Source of the DNA: Chromatiaceae bacterium
Lineage (GTDB): Bacteria; Pseudomonadota; Gammaproteobacteria; Chromatiales; Chromatiaceae
DNA length: 64,000 nucleotides
NCBI GenBank assembly: GCA_024235415.1
Contig: JACKML010000002.1
Span: forward strand, 62,001 to 126,000
Reading direction: 5' to 3'
The notes beneath the pieces are model-generated. The model was not told where the DNA came from. It ran no database searches and saw nothing but the letters and a program-made list of their open reading frames with translations. The translations under genes and the position numbers were made by a program. Shown here in pieces: positions 33,523-43,240 of the stretch; within the stretch, counting starts at the first letter, position 1; every line of letters begins with the position of its first letter.

Positions 33523-34654
33523 CGGTCCGCTGCGCCTGCTGTGCATTGTCGGAGCGCGTCCCAACTTCATGAAGATTGCACCGCTGATGCGCGTATTCCG
33601 TGCCAGGGCGGATAGATTCGACGCACGCCTGGTGCACACCGGTCAGCACTATGACGAAGCGATGAAAGACGCTTTTTTCCGGCAGTTGCATATTCCCGAG
33701 CCGGATATCGACCTTGGCGTCGGATCGGGCAGCCATGCCGTACAGACTGCCGAGATCATGCGCCGCTTCGAGCCCGTTCTCGATGAACTGAAACCGGATG
33801 TCGTACTGGTGGTCGGCGACGTCAATTCGACCATCGCCTGTGCCCTCGTGGCGACCAAGAAAGGCATCTCTGTGGTGCATGTCGAGGCGGGGTTGCGCAG
33901 CGGCGACCGGGGCATGCCGGAAGAGATCAATCGGGTCTTGACCGATCAGATCTCCGATCTTCTGTTTACCACCGAGGCAGACGGCGCGACCAACCTGATG
34001 CGCGAGGGTATAGCGGCGGACAAGATCCATTTCGTCGGCAACGTCATGATCGACACCCTGCTGGCCAACCGTGAGCGCGCGATACCTGCCGAAGAGACGC
34101 TACGTGGCATCGCCGGGTTCGCGGGCGACCCCGCGGAGTTCGGTGTCCTGACCCTGCATCGTCCGTCGAACGTGGACGATCCGGTGGTGTTGCGCCGCCT
34201 TCTCGAGGTGTTGGTGCAGCTGAGCGATCGTCTGCCGCTGGTGTTTCCGATTCACCCGCGAACACGCGGCCGGATCGCCGATGCCGGCTTGAGCCCCTTG
34301 CTTCAGGGGAGCCGTATTGCACTGACCGATCCACTCGGATACCTGCAGTTGCTCGGTTTGATGGCAGAAGCGCGCATCGTCCTTACCGATTCAGGTGGGC
34401 TGCAGGAGGAGACCACGGCACTCGGCGTTCCGTGTGTAACCCTGCGTGAGAACACCGAGCGTCCGATTACTGTCGAGCAGGGAACCAATACCGTCGTTGG
34501 CACCGACCCGGCCAAGATCCAGGCCTGCTTCGATGACGTGATGGCCAGTGGCGGCAAATCCGGTCGGGTTCCTGATCTGTGGGATGGCCGAGCCGCCGAG
34601 CGCATCGCTGACGCATTGCTCGCGTGGGCCAGTGCGCGGGCCAAAGCGGCCTGA
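33509..34654 (+). CDS. wecB: UDP-N-acetylglucosamine 2-epimerase (non-hydrolysing)
   Basis: A 381-residue GT-B-fold epimerase that interconverts UDP-GlcNAc and UDP-ManNAc. Characteristic segments are GARPNFMKIAPLMR at the start, HTGQHYDE, the HVEAGLRSGDRGMPEEINR block, and the DSGGLQEE motif with the ETTALGVPC segment. It would supply ManNAc-type sugars for the exopolysaccharide. It overlaps the ATPase gene by 14 bases and precedes the deacetylase by 12. Confidence 0.95.
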   Translation: MTHSDGPLRLLCIVGARPNFMKIAPLMRVFRARADRFDARLVHTGQHYDEAMKDAFFRQLHIPEPDIDLGVGSGSHAVQTAEIMRRFEPVLDELKPDVVLVVGDVNSTIACALVATKKGISVVHVEAGLRSGDRGMPEEINRVLTDQISDLLFTTEADGATNLMREGIAADKIHFVGNVMIDTLLANRERAIPAEETLRGIAGFAGDPAEFGVLTLHRPSNVDDPVVLRRLLEVLVQLSDRLPLVFPIHPRTRGRIADAGLSPLLQGSRIALTDPLGYLQLLGLMAEARIVLTDSGGLQEETTALGVPCVTLRENTERPITVEQGTNTVVGTDPAKIQACFDDVMASGGKSGRVPDLWDGRAAERIADALLAWASARAKAA

Positions 34655-34666
34655 ACTGAGTTGGTT

Positions 34667-35545
34667 GTGACACCTCAGTTGATCAATGCGATGACTGTCG
34701 ACGTGGAGGACTATTTCCAGGTCTCCGCGTTCGAGCGTTATGTCGGGCGCGAAACCTGGGACGACCGGGAATGTCGGGTGGAACGCAACGTGGAACGCAT
34801 TCTCGAGCTGTTTGACAGCCGCGATATCAAGGCGACGTTCTTTACCTTGGGCTGGGTGACCGAGCGCTATCCCGCGATGATCAAGCGGATTGTCGGCCAG
34901 GGCCATGAATTGGCCAGTCATGGCTGGTCGCATGTTCGGGTGACGCAGCAGGAGCCCGCAGAGTTCCGCCAGGATATCCTGAGGACCAAGGGGCTACTGG
35001 AAGATGTCTCGGGGCAGGAAGTGATCGGCTATCGTGCTGCCAGCTATTCAATCGGTGCCAGCAATCTTTGGGCACTCGATCTCCTGCAGGAAACCGGACA
35101 TCGCTACAGTTCAAGCATCTATCCGATCAGGCATGACCTCTACGGGATGCCAGACGCACCGCGCTTTGCGTTTTCGCCGGGCAATGACGATTTCCTCGAG
35201 TTTCCGGTGACCACGGTGCGCCTGGGCAACAGGAATCTCCCCTGCGGTGGTGGCGGCTGGTTTCGCCTGATTCCGTACGCAGGGATGCGCTGGGCGATGC
35301 GCCGGGTCAACCAGGTCGACCAGGAGGCCGCTATTTTCTACTTCCACCCCTGGGAAATCGATCCGGAGCAGCCGCGGCAGCAGGGTATCGATGCCAAGAC
35401 CCGGTTCCGCCACTACCTCAACCTGGAACGTATGCAGCCAAGGCTGGCCCGTTTGCTCGACGATTTCGCCTGGGGGCGTATGGATGAGGTCCTGTACTGG
35501 CCACATTTGCAGCGCCTGGCGCGCGGCAGTGCCAAGGCCTCGTGA
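34667..35545 (+). CDS. XrtA-associated polysaccharide deacetylase
   Basis: A 292-residue NodB-family enzyme of the exosortase-A-associated type. The metal-binding and catalytic residues are seen in MTVDVEDYFQV (Asp pair), LASHGWSH with two histidines and YRAASYS. It probably removes acetyl groups from the exported polymer's amino sugars. The GTG at 34667 is chosen, 12 bases after wecB; a TTG two codons upstream is possible. No signal peptide is visible, so it may act on the polymer in the cytoplasm or be exported without a standard signal. Confidence 0.9.
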   Translation: MTPQLINAMTVDVEDYFQVSAFERYVGRETWDDRECRVERNVERILELFDSRDIKATFFTLGWVTERYPAMIKRIVGQGHELASHGWSHVRVTQQEPAEFRQDILRTKGLLEDVSGQEVIGYRAASYSIGASNLWALDLLQETGHRYSSSIYPIRHDLYGMPDAPRFAFSPGNDDFLEFPVTTVRLGNRNLPCGGGGWFRLIPYAGMRWAMRRVNQVDQEAAIFYFHPWEIDPEQPRQQGIDAKTRFRHYLNLERMQPRLARLLDDFAWGRMDEVLYWPHLQRLARGSAKAS

Positions 35546-35588
35546 ACGATGATCACTGGATGGGTAGGTTATCCGGGGAAGTGTCTGC

Positions 35589-37130
35589 GTGATTGACCAA
35601 GCAAGCGGGATCGCGCCACGCTGGCGCAGCACCCTTACAGCCTGCCTGACGACGTTCCTGATCCTGCTCGCCTTGTTTTGGTCGACAGCCCAGGGCATGG
35701 CGTATATCTGGTACAACTTCGAGACCTATACGCACGGGTTCCTGATCCTGCCTATCTCGCTGTGGCTGTTGTGGCAGAAGCGCCGGCATCTGGCTGCGTT
35801 TTCGCCGCAACCGACGCCCGCTTTCCTGATTCTCGTGTTGGCGGGTCTGGGGGTGTGGGTACTGGCACGTCTGACAGGCGTGCAGGTCGTGGAGCAGCTT
35901 GCCTTCGTCGGTATCGTGGTCGCGTCATTGGCCAGCCTGTTGGGCTGGCAGGTGTCGAAGTTTCTCGCATTCCCACTGCTGTTCCTGTTTTTCGCGGTGC
36001 CGATGGGGGAAGACCTGGTTCCGCCGATGATGGAATTCACGGCCACGTTTACTGTGGAGGCGCTGCGTCTGACCGGGATTCCCGTGTACCGGGATGGCCT
36101 GTGGTTCTCTCTGCCGTCCGGCAACTGGTCGGTGGTCGAGGCGTGCAGCGGTGTGCGTTACCTGATCGCATCCGCGACTCTTGGCGTGATGTATGCCTAC
36201 ATCACCTATCACACGTTGTGGAAAAGACTGCTCTTCATCGCCCTGTCGATCGTGGTGCCCGTCCTTGCCAACGGAGTACGTGCCTACATGATCGTGATGA
36301 TCGGGCACCTGAGCGGCATGGAATACGCAACGGGCGTCGACCACCTGATCTATGGTTGGGTGTTCTTCGGCGTGGTGATGTTCATCCTGTTCTGGATCGG
36401 GTCGATCTGGCAGGAACACGACGCGCCTCCCGAGGTCGTGATTCCGCCGCGGGCCATGAGTGACGGGACCGTGGGACGCCGGGTGTGGGTCACCGCATCC
36501 ATCGCCATTCTGGCCGCGGTTGGAACGGTCTGGGGTACGCACATGGCGGAGGGCATCGAAAGCGAGGTGATGCAGCCGCTATCGCCGCCGGCCGGGGCCA
36601 ATGGCTGGATCTTGCAGCAGGATCCAGTTGCCTGGCAGTCGGCCCATCAGCCCACGCCGCACGTCATCGAGGCGCTTTTTGCCAAAGGCGAAGATCGTGT
36701 CCAACTCTACGTTGTGCTGTTCCCGCAGCAACGCCAGGGCGCTGAGGCGATAAACCAGGACAACAAAATAGCAGCGGACCTGGTGAGGCAGACCAGCCTC
36801 GGTCCTGATGCCGTGGAAATGGGTGAGCGCAGTGTCGCCGTCAATCGCGCCCGGGCGATCGTGCGGCAGGGTGCCGGCTCGGCGGAACACCTGGTGTGGC
36901 AGTGGTACCGCGTCGCCGGACGCAGTCTCACCAATCGTTACGAGGGCAAGGCCTGGGAGGCGCTCTCGCGGCTCTATCCCCGCAGGGCGGATGGCGCCTG
37001 GATCGCAATCACCACGCCGCTCGATGAAAGGGAAACAGGTGCAGCCGCACAACGGCTCTCCGATTTTGCGCGCAGCATGGCACCGCAGATCGATGCTGCG
37101 ATCGATGCGTCACTTGGCATAATCGAGTGA
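35589..37130 (+). CDS. xrtA: Exosortase A fused to EpsI domain
   Basis: A 513-residue exosortase, a multispan inner-membrane transpeptidase-like protein that processes PEP-CTERM sorting tails. About eight membrane spans occupy residues 15-280. The catalytic triad is present: Cys186 in EACSGVR, Arg231 in NGVRAY and His252 in GVDHLIYGW. Residues 300-513 form a periplasmic EpsI (DUF3485) domain, a common fusion in EPS-type exosortases. It begins at a GTG after a 43-base gap and ends 4 bases before the amidotransferase gene. No PEP-CTERM substrate or PEP-CTERM gene regulator is encoded in the window. Confidence 0.95.
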   Translation: MIDQASGIAPRWRSTLTACLTTFLILLALFWSTAQGMAYIWYNFETYTHGFLILPISLWLLWQKRRHLAAFSPQPTPAFLILVLAGLGVWVLARLTGVQVVEQLAFVGIVVASLASLLGWQVSKFLAFPLLFLFFAVPMGEDLVPPMMEFTATFTVEALRLTGIPVYRDGLWFSLPSGNWSVVEACSGVRYLIASATLGVMYAYITYHTLWKRLLFIALSIVVPVLANGVRAYMIVMIGHLSGMEYATGVDHLIYGWVFFGVVMFILFWIGSIWQEHDAPPEVVIPPRAMSDGTVGRRVWVTASIAILAAVGTVWGTHMAEGIESEVMQPLSPPAGANGWILQQDPVAWQSAHQPTPHVIEALFAKGEDRVQLYVVLFPQQRQGAEAINQDNKIAADLVRQTSLGPDAVEMGERSVAVNRARAIVRQGAGSAEHLVWQWYRVAGRSLTNRYEGKAWEALSRLYPRRADGAWIAITTPLDERETGAAAQRLSDFARSMAPQIDAAIDASLGIIE

Positions 37131-37134
37131 CGGT

Positions 37135-39027
37135 ATGTGTGGTTTGGTCGGCATATTTGATACCCGGGAGAGGCATGAGATAGACGGCGCTCTGCTCGAA
37201 CGCCTGAATCAGAGCCAGTTGCATCGCGGTCCCGACGAAGGTGGCATGCACCTGGAGCCGGGGCTCGGATTGGCGCATCGCCGCCTGTCGATCATCGATC
37301 TTTCGGGCGGGCAGCAGCCGCTGTTCAACGAAGACCAGTCGGTCGTCGTCGTTTACAACGGCGAGATCTACAATTTTGCCGAGCTGGCACGTGAACTGTC
37401 GGCGCTCGGCCATGTCTTTCGTACCCATTGCGACACCGAGGTCATCGTGCATGCCTGGGAAGCGTGGGGCGAGGATTGCGTCAAGCGTTTCCGCGGCATG
37501 TTCGCGTTCGCCCTGTGGGATCGCAACAGCGAGGTGCTGTTTCTGGCACGCGACCGCCTCGGCATCAAGCCGCTCTACTATTCGTTGCTGAACGACGGCA
37601 TGCTGGTCTTCGCTTCGGAGTTGAAGGCCTTGAAGATCCATCCCGCGCTGGATCGGGCGATCGATGCGCAGGCCGTCGAAGAATATTTTGCGTTGGGCTA
37701 CATCCCCGAACCACGCAGCATTTTTCGCAATACGCATAAGCTGCGGCCGGGACACACTATGCTGGTCAGGCGTGGCGACGCCACTTTGCGGCAATCCGCC
37801 TATTGGGACGTGCCGTTCGATCAACCCGCCGTCGCACCTGCGTTTGATGAGGCCGCCGATGAACTTCGCCGACGGCTGCGCGAAGCGGTCGAGATCCGGC
37901 TGATCGCAGAGGTCCCGTTGGGCGCCTTTCTATCCGGTGGCGTTGACTCCAGCAGTGTCGTCGCGATGATGGCGGGTATCAGCCAGGAGGCGGTCAATAC
38001 CTGTTCGATCGCATTCGGTGAGGCGGAATTCAACGAGGCGGAATACGCCGCGACGGTCGCAGAAAAATTTGGCTGTCGCCACCGCGTCGGGGCGGTGGAC
38101 CCGAACGATGATTCATTGATCGACCTGCTCCCGCAACTCTACGATGAACCTTTTGCCGACAGCTCGGCGATGCCCACCTACCGCGTATGCGAATTGGCGC
38201 GAAAGAATGTCACGGTGGTGTTGTCGGGTGACGGTGGTGACGAGAATTTCGCCGGCTACCGCCGATATGCCGAACATCTGAACGATTTGTCCGCCAAGGC
38301 CAGGATGCCGGCGGTGCTGCGCCGGTTGCTCGGTGCCGTGGGCGGGATGTACCCCGATACGCCGCTGTTGCCGGGCATCCTGCGCCGGCGGCAGGGGCTC
38401 ATCTCGATCGGCCAGGATGCAGTCGCGAGCTTTTGCGACACCAATGCGGTCATGAAACGTGACATGCGCATGGCGCTTTACAGTGAGGGTTTCCGCCGCA
38501 CGCTGCAGGGTTACGAGGCAGTGGAGGTGCTGCGTGCACATGCCGCCGCGGCGCCGACCGATGACCCACTGTCGCTGGTCCAGTACCTGGATCTGAAGAC
38601 CTATCTGCCGGGCGATATCCTGACCAAGGTCGACCGTGCCAGCATGGCGCATTCGATCGAGGTCAGGGTGCCGCTGCTCGACCACAAGCTGGTCGAATGG
38701 GCCTCTTCGCTGCCAACCGGGTTCAAGCGCCGCGGTGACGAGGGCAAGTACATCCTCAAGAAAGCCATGGAGCCGTTGCTGCCGGAAGATATCCTGTACC
38801 GGCCAAAACGGGGATTTGCAGTACCGCTGGCACAATGGTTTCGTGGACCATTGCGCGACCGTCTGCGCAACGCACTCACCAGTGATGCATTGATGGACAC
38901 TGGCGTATTTGATCGTGGCAGGCTGAATCGCCTGTTTGCCGAGCATGACCGGGGCGCACGCGACCTCAGTTCGCCGCTGTGGTCGGTGTTGATGTTCGAG
39001 GCGTTTGTGCAGTCGGAAGGCGGCTAG
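37135..39027 (+). CDS. XrtA-associated asparagine-synthase-like amidotransferase
   Basis: A 630-residue glutamine-dependent amidotransferase of the exosortase A system-associated group. Cys2 in MCGLVGIF is the glutaminase nucleophile, RGPDEGG and the following region complete the class II glutaminase domain, and the synthetase domain contains the PP-loop SGGVDSSSV and the GDGGDENFAGYRRY segment. It probably amidates a sugar acid of the exopolysaccharide rather than aspartate. It closes the operon and its stop overlaps the end of the convergent Maf gene by 4 bases. Confidence 0.93.
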   Translation: MCGLVGIFDTRERHEIDGALLERLNQSQLHRGPDEGGMHLEPGLGLAHRRLSIIDLSGGQQPLFNEDQSVVVVYNGEIYNFAELARELSALGHVFRTHCDTEVIVHAWEAWGEDCVKRFRGMFAFALWDRNSEVLFLARDRLGIKPLYYSLLNDGMLVFASELKALKIHPALDRAIDAQAVEEYFALGYIPEPRSIFRNTHKLRPGHTMLVRRGDATLRQSAYWDVPFDQPAVAPAFDEAADELRRRLREAVEIRLIAEVPLGAFLSGGVDSSSVVAMMAGISQEAVNTCSIAFGEAEFNEAEYAATVAEKFGCRHRVGAVDPNDDSLIDLLPQLYDEPFADSSAMPTYRVCELARKNVTVVLSGDGGDENFAGYRRYAEHLNDLSAKARMPAVLRRLLGAVGGMYPDTPLLPGILRRRQGLISIGQDAVASFCDTNAVMKRDMRMALYSEGFRRTLQGYEAVEVLRAHAAAAPTDDPLSLVQYLDLKTYLPGDILTKVDRASMAHSIEVRVPLLDHKLVEWASSLPTGFKRRGDEGKYILKKAMEPLLPEDILYRPKRGFAVPLAQWFRGPLRDRLRNALTSDALMDTGVFDRGRLNRLFAEHDRGARDLSSPLWSVLMFEAFVQSEGG

Positions 39028-39602
39028 GGAAGAACAATCCCGGCTTTGCCCAGCATCTCGACCAGCAGGATCAACGGCAAGCCAATCAGCGAATTCGGGT
39101 CTCTGCCTTCCAGTGCTGAAAAAAGCGTAATGCCATACCCTTCAGACTTGAAACTGCCGGCGCAGTTGAATGGCTGCTCATGGTCGACGTAACGTTCGAT
39201 CTGTTCCCGGGTGAGCGGACGAAAACGGACCGTGAAAGGCTCGACCTCGGTCTGTGCGTGTCCCGTCACGCTGTCGAGCAGGCACAAGCCGGTATAGAAG
39301 GTGACGTTCTGGCCCGAGGCGCGTGACAGTTGTGCAATGGCGTTTTCCCGATTGCCGGGTTTGCCCACGACCTGTCCGCCGACACTGGCGACCTGGTCCG
39401 AACCGATGACCAGGGCGTCGGAATGCCGTGACGCCACGTCGCGCGCCTTGGCCTCGGCCAACCGTCGCACCAGCATCGCCGGCGTCTCGTCCGCCCGTGG
39501 CGTTTCATCGGTGTCCGGGGCATCGATAATGAATGGCACCGCGAGCTTTTCCAGCAGGGACCTGCGAAACGGTGAGGTGGATGCCAGGACCAGCTGTTGC
39601 AC
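39024..39602 (-). CDS. yceF: Maf-type nucleotide pyrophosphatase (YceF-like)
   Basis: A 192-residue Maf/YceF-family house-cleaning pyrophosphatase that hydrolyses modified nucleoside triphosphates; YceF prefers 7-methyl-GTP. The N-terminal LASTSPFRRSLLEKL and the middle VIGSDQVASVGGQVVGKPG contain the family's Ser, Arg and Lys/Gln catalytic residues, and FKSEGYGITL is the C-terminal signature. In enterobacteria yceF is divergent from yceD-rpmF, and here the oad genes lie between them. Confidence 0.88.
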   Translation of the reverse strand: MQQLVLASTSPFRRSLLEKLAVPFIIDAPDTDETPRADETPAMLVRRLAEAKARDVASRHSDALVIGSDQVASVGGQVVGKPGNRENAIAQLSRASGQNVTFYTGLCLLDSVTGHAQTEVEPFTVRFRPLTREQIERYVDHEQPFNCAGSFKSEGYGITLFSALEGRDPNSLIGLPLILLVEMLGKAGIVLP

Positions 39603-39820
39603 GGGTGATTCCCTGAATCGAAGTGGAACATCAGTCTATCAGACAGCACTGATGCGCCCGAATCAGGGTATGGGAATTGATTCTCTCAATACCAGTCGGG
39701 GCCGTTCTTCCATTAGAATGCAACGTCCGCAATCCGCCCGCCGGTGGAAATAATCAATAATGGCGGTGTCGGTGAGTGCTTCGCAAAGCGGCATTCGGGT
39801 AGTATTTCGGAGGATGGTGC
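39603..39820. other. Divergent intergenic region between yceF and oadG
   Basis: A 218-base stretch without a gene. It must contain promoters for the minus-strand Maf gene and for oadGAB. The only clear element is GGAGG at 39810-39814 before the GTG of oadG. No reliable promoter or terminator can be drawn. Confidence 0.35.
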
Positions 39821-40069
39821 GTGGATTCCAATCTGATGCTTGAAGGTGTGGGGCTCATGTTTCTTGGCATGGGCATCGTTTTCGGGTTTCTCACCATCCT
39901 GGTATTCACCGTCATGGGCATGTCGGCCTTGACGGCACGCTTTGGTGCGGTCGACCATGTCGAGCCTTCCTCGCACCCGCCAGCAGCCATCGATGTATCA
40001 GATCACCGGCAGGTGGTGGCTGTCATCACCGCCGCGGTTGCGCGCTATCGCGCTTCACGCGGTGCTTGA
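39821..40069 (+). CDS. oadG: Oxaloacetate decarboxylase gamma subunit
   Basis: An 82-residue small membrane subunit of the sodium-pumping oxaloacetate decarboxylase. One span (LMFLGMGIVFGFLTILVFTVM) and a polar C-terminal tail are seen; OadG holds the alpha subunit to the beta subunit and binds zinc through its C-terminal part. It starts at a GTG after GGAGG and leads the oadGAB operon. Confidence 0.85.
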   Translation: MDSNLMLEGVGLMFLGMGIVFGFLTILVFTVMGMSALTARFGAVDHVEPSSHPPAAIDVSDHRQVVAVITAAVARYRASRGA

Positions 40070-40103
40070 GTCGACGTTATTTCAATCAGGATTCAGACGT
40101 TCC

Positions 40104-41897
40104 ATGACCATGAATAAACTCGCCATCACCGATGTCGTCTTGCGCGACGCGCATCAATCCCTGTTCGCGACACGGTTGCGACTCGATGACATGCTGCCGA
40201 TCGCAGAAAAGCTGGATCAGGTTGGATTTTGGTCGTTGGAGACCTGGGGCGGCGCGACCTTCGACGCCTGTATCCGTTTCCTCGGCGAGGACCCCTGGGA
40301 GCGTCTGCGGGCGCTGAAAAAGGCCATGCCCAATACGCCGATGCAGATGCTGTTTCGGGCGCAGAACATCCTCGGCTATCGCCACTATGGCGATGATGTC
40401 GTCGAGCGTTTCGTCGAACGCGCTGCGGACAACGGCATGGATGTGTTCCGGATTTTCGACGCGATGAACGACCTGCGTAACTTCCAGACCGCGGTCGCAG
40501 CCACCCTGAAGGTCGGCAAACATGCGCAGGGGGCGATGTCGTACACGGTCAGCCCGGTGCATGACCTTCAGTATTGGCTGGATATGGCCAAGGGACTCGA
40601 AGACCTGGGGTGCCATTCGATCTGCATCAAGGACATGGCGGGGCTGCTCACCCCCTATACCTGTTTCGAGCTGGTTTCGCGTCTCAAGGAAACGGTCTCA
40701 GTTCCGATTGCGATGCAGTCACATGCCACGACCGGCATGAGCACGACCACCAACATCAAGGCCGCCGAAGCCGGGATCGACATGGTGGATACCGCGATCT
40801 CATCTATGTCGATGACCTATGGGCATTCGGCCACAGAATCGGTGGTGGCGATCCTGCAGGGCACCGAGCGCGATACCGGACTCGACCTCCAGCTGCTCGA
40901 AGAGATTGCCGCCTATTTCAGGGAAGTCCGCAAGAAGTACGCGAAGTTCGAAGGTTCGTTGCGCGGTGTCGATTCGCGAATCCTGGTTGCCCAGGTTCCG
41001 GGTGGCATGCTGACAAACATGGAGAACCAGTTGCGTGAACAGGGCGCAGCAGACCGGATGGATGATGTGCTGGCCGAGATACCGCGTGTACGCAAGGATC
41101 TCGGCTATATCGCACTGGTGACACCGACTTCACAGATCGTCGGTACCCAAGCCGTCCTGAACGTGTTGACCGGCGAACGCTACAAGAACATCACCAAAGA
41201 GACCGCCGGCGTTCTCAAGGGCGAGTATGGGGCCACACCGGCACCGGTTGACAGCGAATTGCAGGCGCGCGTGCTCGGTGATGCGGAAGAGCCGATAACC
41301 TGCCGCCCTGCCGACCTGATCGACGCCGAACTGGACAAGCTGACCGACGAATTCCGGCAATTGGCTGTCGAGCACAATATCCGCGTCGCCAGCGATGAGG
41401 TCGATGACGTCCTCACCTATGCGTTGTTTCCGCAGATCGGCCTCAAATTCCTGCAGAATCGGGACAACCCGGACGCATTTGAACCGGCACCCGGTACTGA
41501 AGTAGCCCCCGCAGTGGAGGTCCCTGTGGCTGGGGGCGTCCCGGCCGCAGGCGCTCGAGAGGCCTATCACATCACCGTCGACGGTCGCGCGTACAACGTC
41601 GTGGTCGAGCCGGGCGGTGAGGTCTCTCACGTGCAGGCCCATGCACCGGTCGCGGCTGCGCCAGCGGCGCCACCCACCGGACCCGCGACCAACATTCCGG
41701 CCCCGCTGGCCGGCAACATCTTCAAGGTCAACGTGGCGGTCGGACAGACCATCAAATCGGGTGACATCATCATGATCCTCGAGGCCATGAAGATGGAGAC
41801 CGAGGTGCGCTCTCCTGAGTCCGGGACTGTTCAGTCGGTCCTGGTCAAGCAGGGCGATGCCGTCCAGGTCGGCGATATTCTCCTGACACTGAGCTAA
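40104..41897 (+). CDS. oadA: Oxaloacetate decarboxylase alpha subunit (biotin carboxyltransferase)
   Basis: A 597-residue subunit that takes the carboxyl group from oxaloacetate and passes it to biotin. The N-terminal carboxyltransferase domain contains LRDAHQSLFATRLR and a metal site (MQSHATTGMS), a linker of about 70 residues rich in Ala and Pro follows, and the C-terminal biotinyl domain ends with EAMKMETE, in which Lys563 is biotinylated. The ATG at 40104 is used; a second ATG lies two codons later. It works with OadB and OadG at the inner membrane. Confidence 0.95.
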   Translation: MTMNKLAITDVVLRDAHQSLFATRLRLDDMLPIAEKLDQVGFWSLETWGGATFDACIRFLGEDPWERLRALKKAMPNTPMQMLFRAQNILGYRHYGDDVVERFVERAADNGMDVFRIFDAMNDLRNFQTAVAATLKVGKHAQGAMSYTVSPVHDLQYWLDMAKGLEDLGCHSICIKDMAGLLTPYTCFELVSRLKETVSVPIAMQSHATTGMSTTTNIKAAEAGIDMVDTAISSMSMTYGHSATESVVAILQGTERDTGLDLQLLEEIAAYFREVRKKYAKFEGSLRGVDSRILVAQVPGGMLTNMENQLREQGAADRMDDVLAEIPRVRKDLGYIALVTPTSQIVGTQAVLNVLTGERYKNITKETAGVLKGEYGATPAPVDSELQARVLGDAEEPITCRPADLIDAELDKLTDEFRQLAVEHNIRVASDEVDDVLTYALFPQIGLKFLQNRDNPDAFEPAPGTEVAPAVEVPVAGGVPAAGAREAYHITVDGRAYNVVVEPGGEVSHVQAHAPVAAAPAAPPTGPATNIPAPLAGNIFKVNVAVGQTIKSGDIIMILEAMKMETEVRSPESGTVQSVLVKQGDAVQVGDILLTLS

Positions 41898-41902
41898 TCA
41901 AC

Positions 41903-43201
41903 ATGCTGGAACACGGTATCGAGGCCCTTTGGCAGTCCATGGGGATCGCCAACCTGGAATGGGGCCAGCTTCTGATGGTGTTGGTCGGTGGTCTTCTGAT
42001 CTTTCTTGCGGTGCGCAAGGGTTTCGAGCCCCTGTTGCTGCTGCCGATCGGCTTCGGCTGTATCCTGGCGAACGTTCCGGTGGCAGGTCTGGCGGAAAAC
42101 AGTGTTGGGCAGCTCCTGCTGGGCGGCAAGCCGGAGCACCTGAACGAGTTGGCACAACTTCTCGGCGTTCCGCTTTCCGAAGTGAAGGCGGCGGCCGGCC
42201 ACGCCAATGGTGCAGCGCTGAGTGCCGCCAAGGCGTTGGCGCACAACCTGGGCTACGAGCCGGGGATGCTGTACCAGTTTTACGATGTGGCCATCAGTAC
42301 CGGCGTGGCCCCGCTGCTGATCTTCATGGGTGTCGGTGCCCTCACAGACTTCAGCGCACTGATCGCCAAGCCGTCGACGCTGTTGCTGGGTGCAGCGGCA
42401 CAGTTTGGTATCTTCATGACCCTGATCGGTGCGCTGGCACTCAACGTCTTTCCCGGGTTCGATTTCACCCTGGCCGACGCGTCGGCGATTGCGATCATCG
42501 GGGGCGCGGACGGCCCGACTGCGATCTTCCTGGCCTCCAAGCTGGCGCCCGACCTGTTGGGAGCCATTGCCGTGGCGGCCTATTCTTACATGGCATTGGT
42601 GCCGATTATCCAGCCGCCAATCATGCGTGCGCTGACCACCGAGGCTGAACGTCAGGTGGTCATGTCGCAGCTGCGCCCGGTGAGCAAGCTGGAAAAGGTC
42701 CTGTTTCCGCTCACGGTCCTCCTGTTGTGTCTGCTGTTTCTGCCGTCGGCTGCGCCGCTGATCGGTATGTTGACCTTCGGTAACCTTTTGCGTGAGTCGG
42801 GTGTGGTTGATCGCCTCAGCAAGGCGGCACAGAACGAGATCATCAATGCGGTGACGATCATTCTCGGGCTGTCGGTCGGTTCAAAACTGCAGGCTGACAA
42901 GTTTCTCAGCGTCGAGACGCTGGGTATTCTTGCCCTCGGGGCAATCGCCTTCTGTGTCGGAACGGCTGCCGGGGTATTGATGGGCAAAGTGATGCACCGT
43001 GTCTCCGGTGGCAAGGTGAATCCACTGATCGGTGCGGCAGGGGTTTCTGCGGTGCCGATGGCGGCCCGGGTGGTCAACAAGGTCGGTCTGGAGGCAAATC
43101 ACCACAATTTCCTCTTGATGCACGCGATGGGTCCGAACGTTGCCGGTGTCATTGGCTCCGCGGTCGCGGCGGGTGTGCTGCTGGCCGTGGTCGGCGGCTG
43201 A
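41903..43201 (+). CDS. oadB: Oxaloacetate decarboxylase beta subunit
   Basis: A 432-residue integral membrane subunit that couples decarboxylation of carboxybiotin to sodium export. The sodium-site motif GGADGPTAIF is present, and the second conserved region around NAVTIILGLSVGSKL also matches. Many spans are seen. An inserted segment near residues 65-130 (PEHLNELAQLLGVPLSEVKA) is typical of gammaproteobacterial OadB. It starts 5 bases after oadA. Confidence 0.94.
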   Translation: MLEHGIEALWQSMGIANLEWGQLLMVLVGGLLIFLAVRKGFEPLLLLPIGFGCILANVPVAGLAENSVGQLLLGGKPEHLNELAQLLGVPLSEVKAAAGHANGAALSAAKALAHNLGYEPGMLYQFYDVAISTGVAPLLIFMGVGALTDFSALIAKPSTLLLGAAAQFGIFMTLIGALALNVFPGFDFTLADASAIAIIGGADGPTAIFLASKLAPDLLGAIAVAAYSYMALVPIIQPPIMRALTTEAERQVVMSQLRPVSKLEKVLFPLTVLLLCLLFLPSAAPLIGMLTFGNLLRESGVVDRLSKAAQNEIINAVTIILGLSVGSKLQADKFLSVETLGILALGAIAFCVGTAAGVLMGKVMHRVSGGKVNPLIGAAGVSAVPMAARVVNKVGLEANHHNFLLMHAMGPNVAGVIGSAVAAGVLLAVVGG

Positions 43202-43240
43202 GTCCCCGCACTAAACGCCCGGATTTCATAAGTTTTATTG

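Noticed and set aside
35589..37130. Two separate genes for exosortase and EpsI
   Set aside because: The frame is uninterrupted from the membrane part through the periplasmic EpsI domain, with no internal start and ribosome-binding site, so it is one fusion gene.
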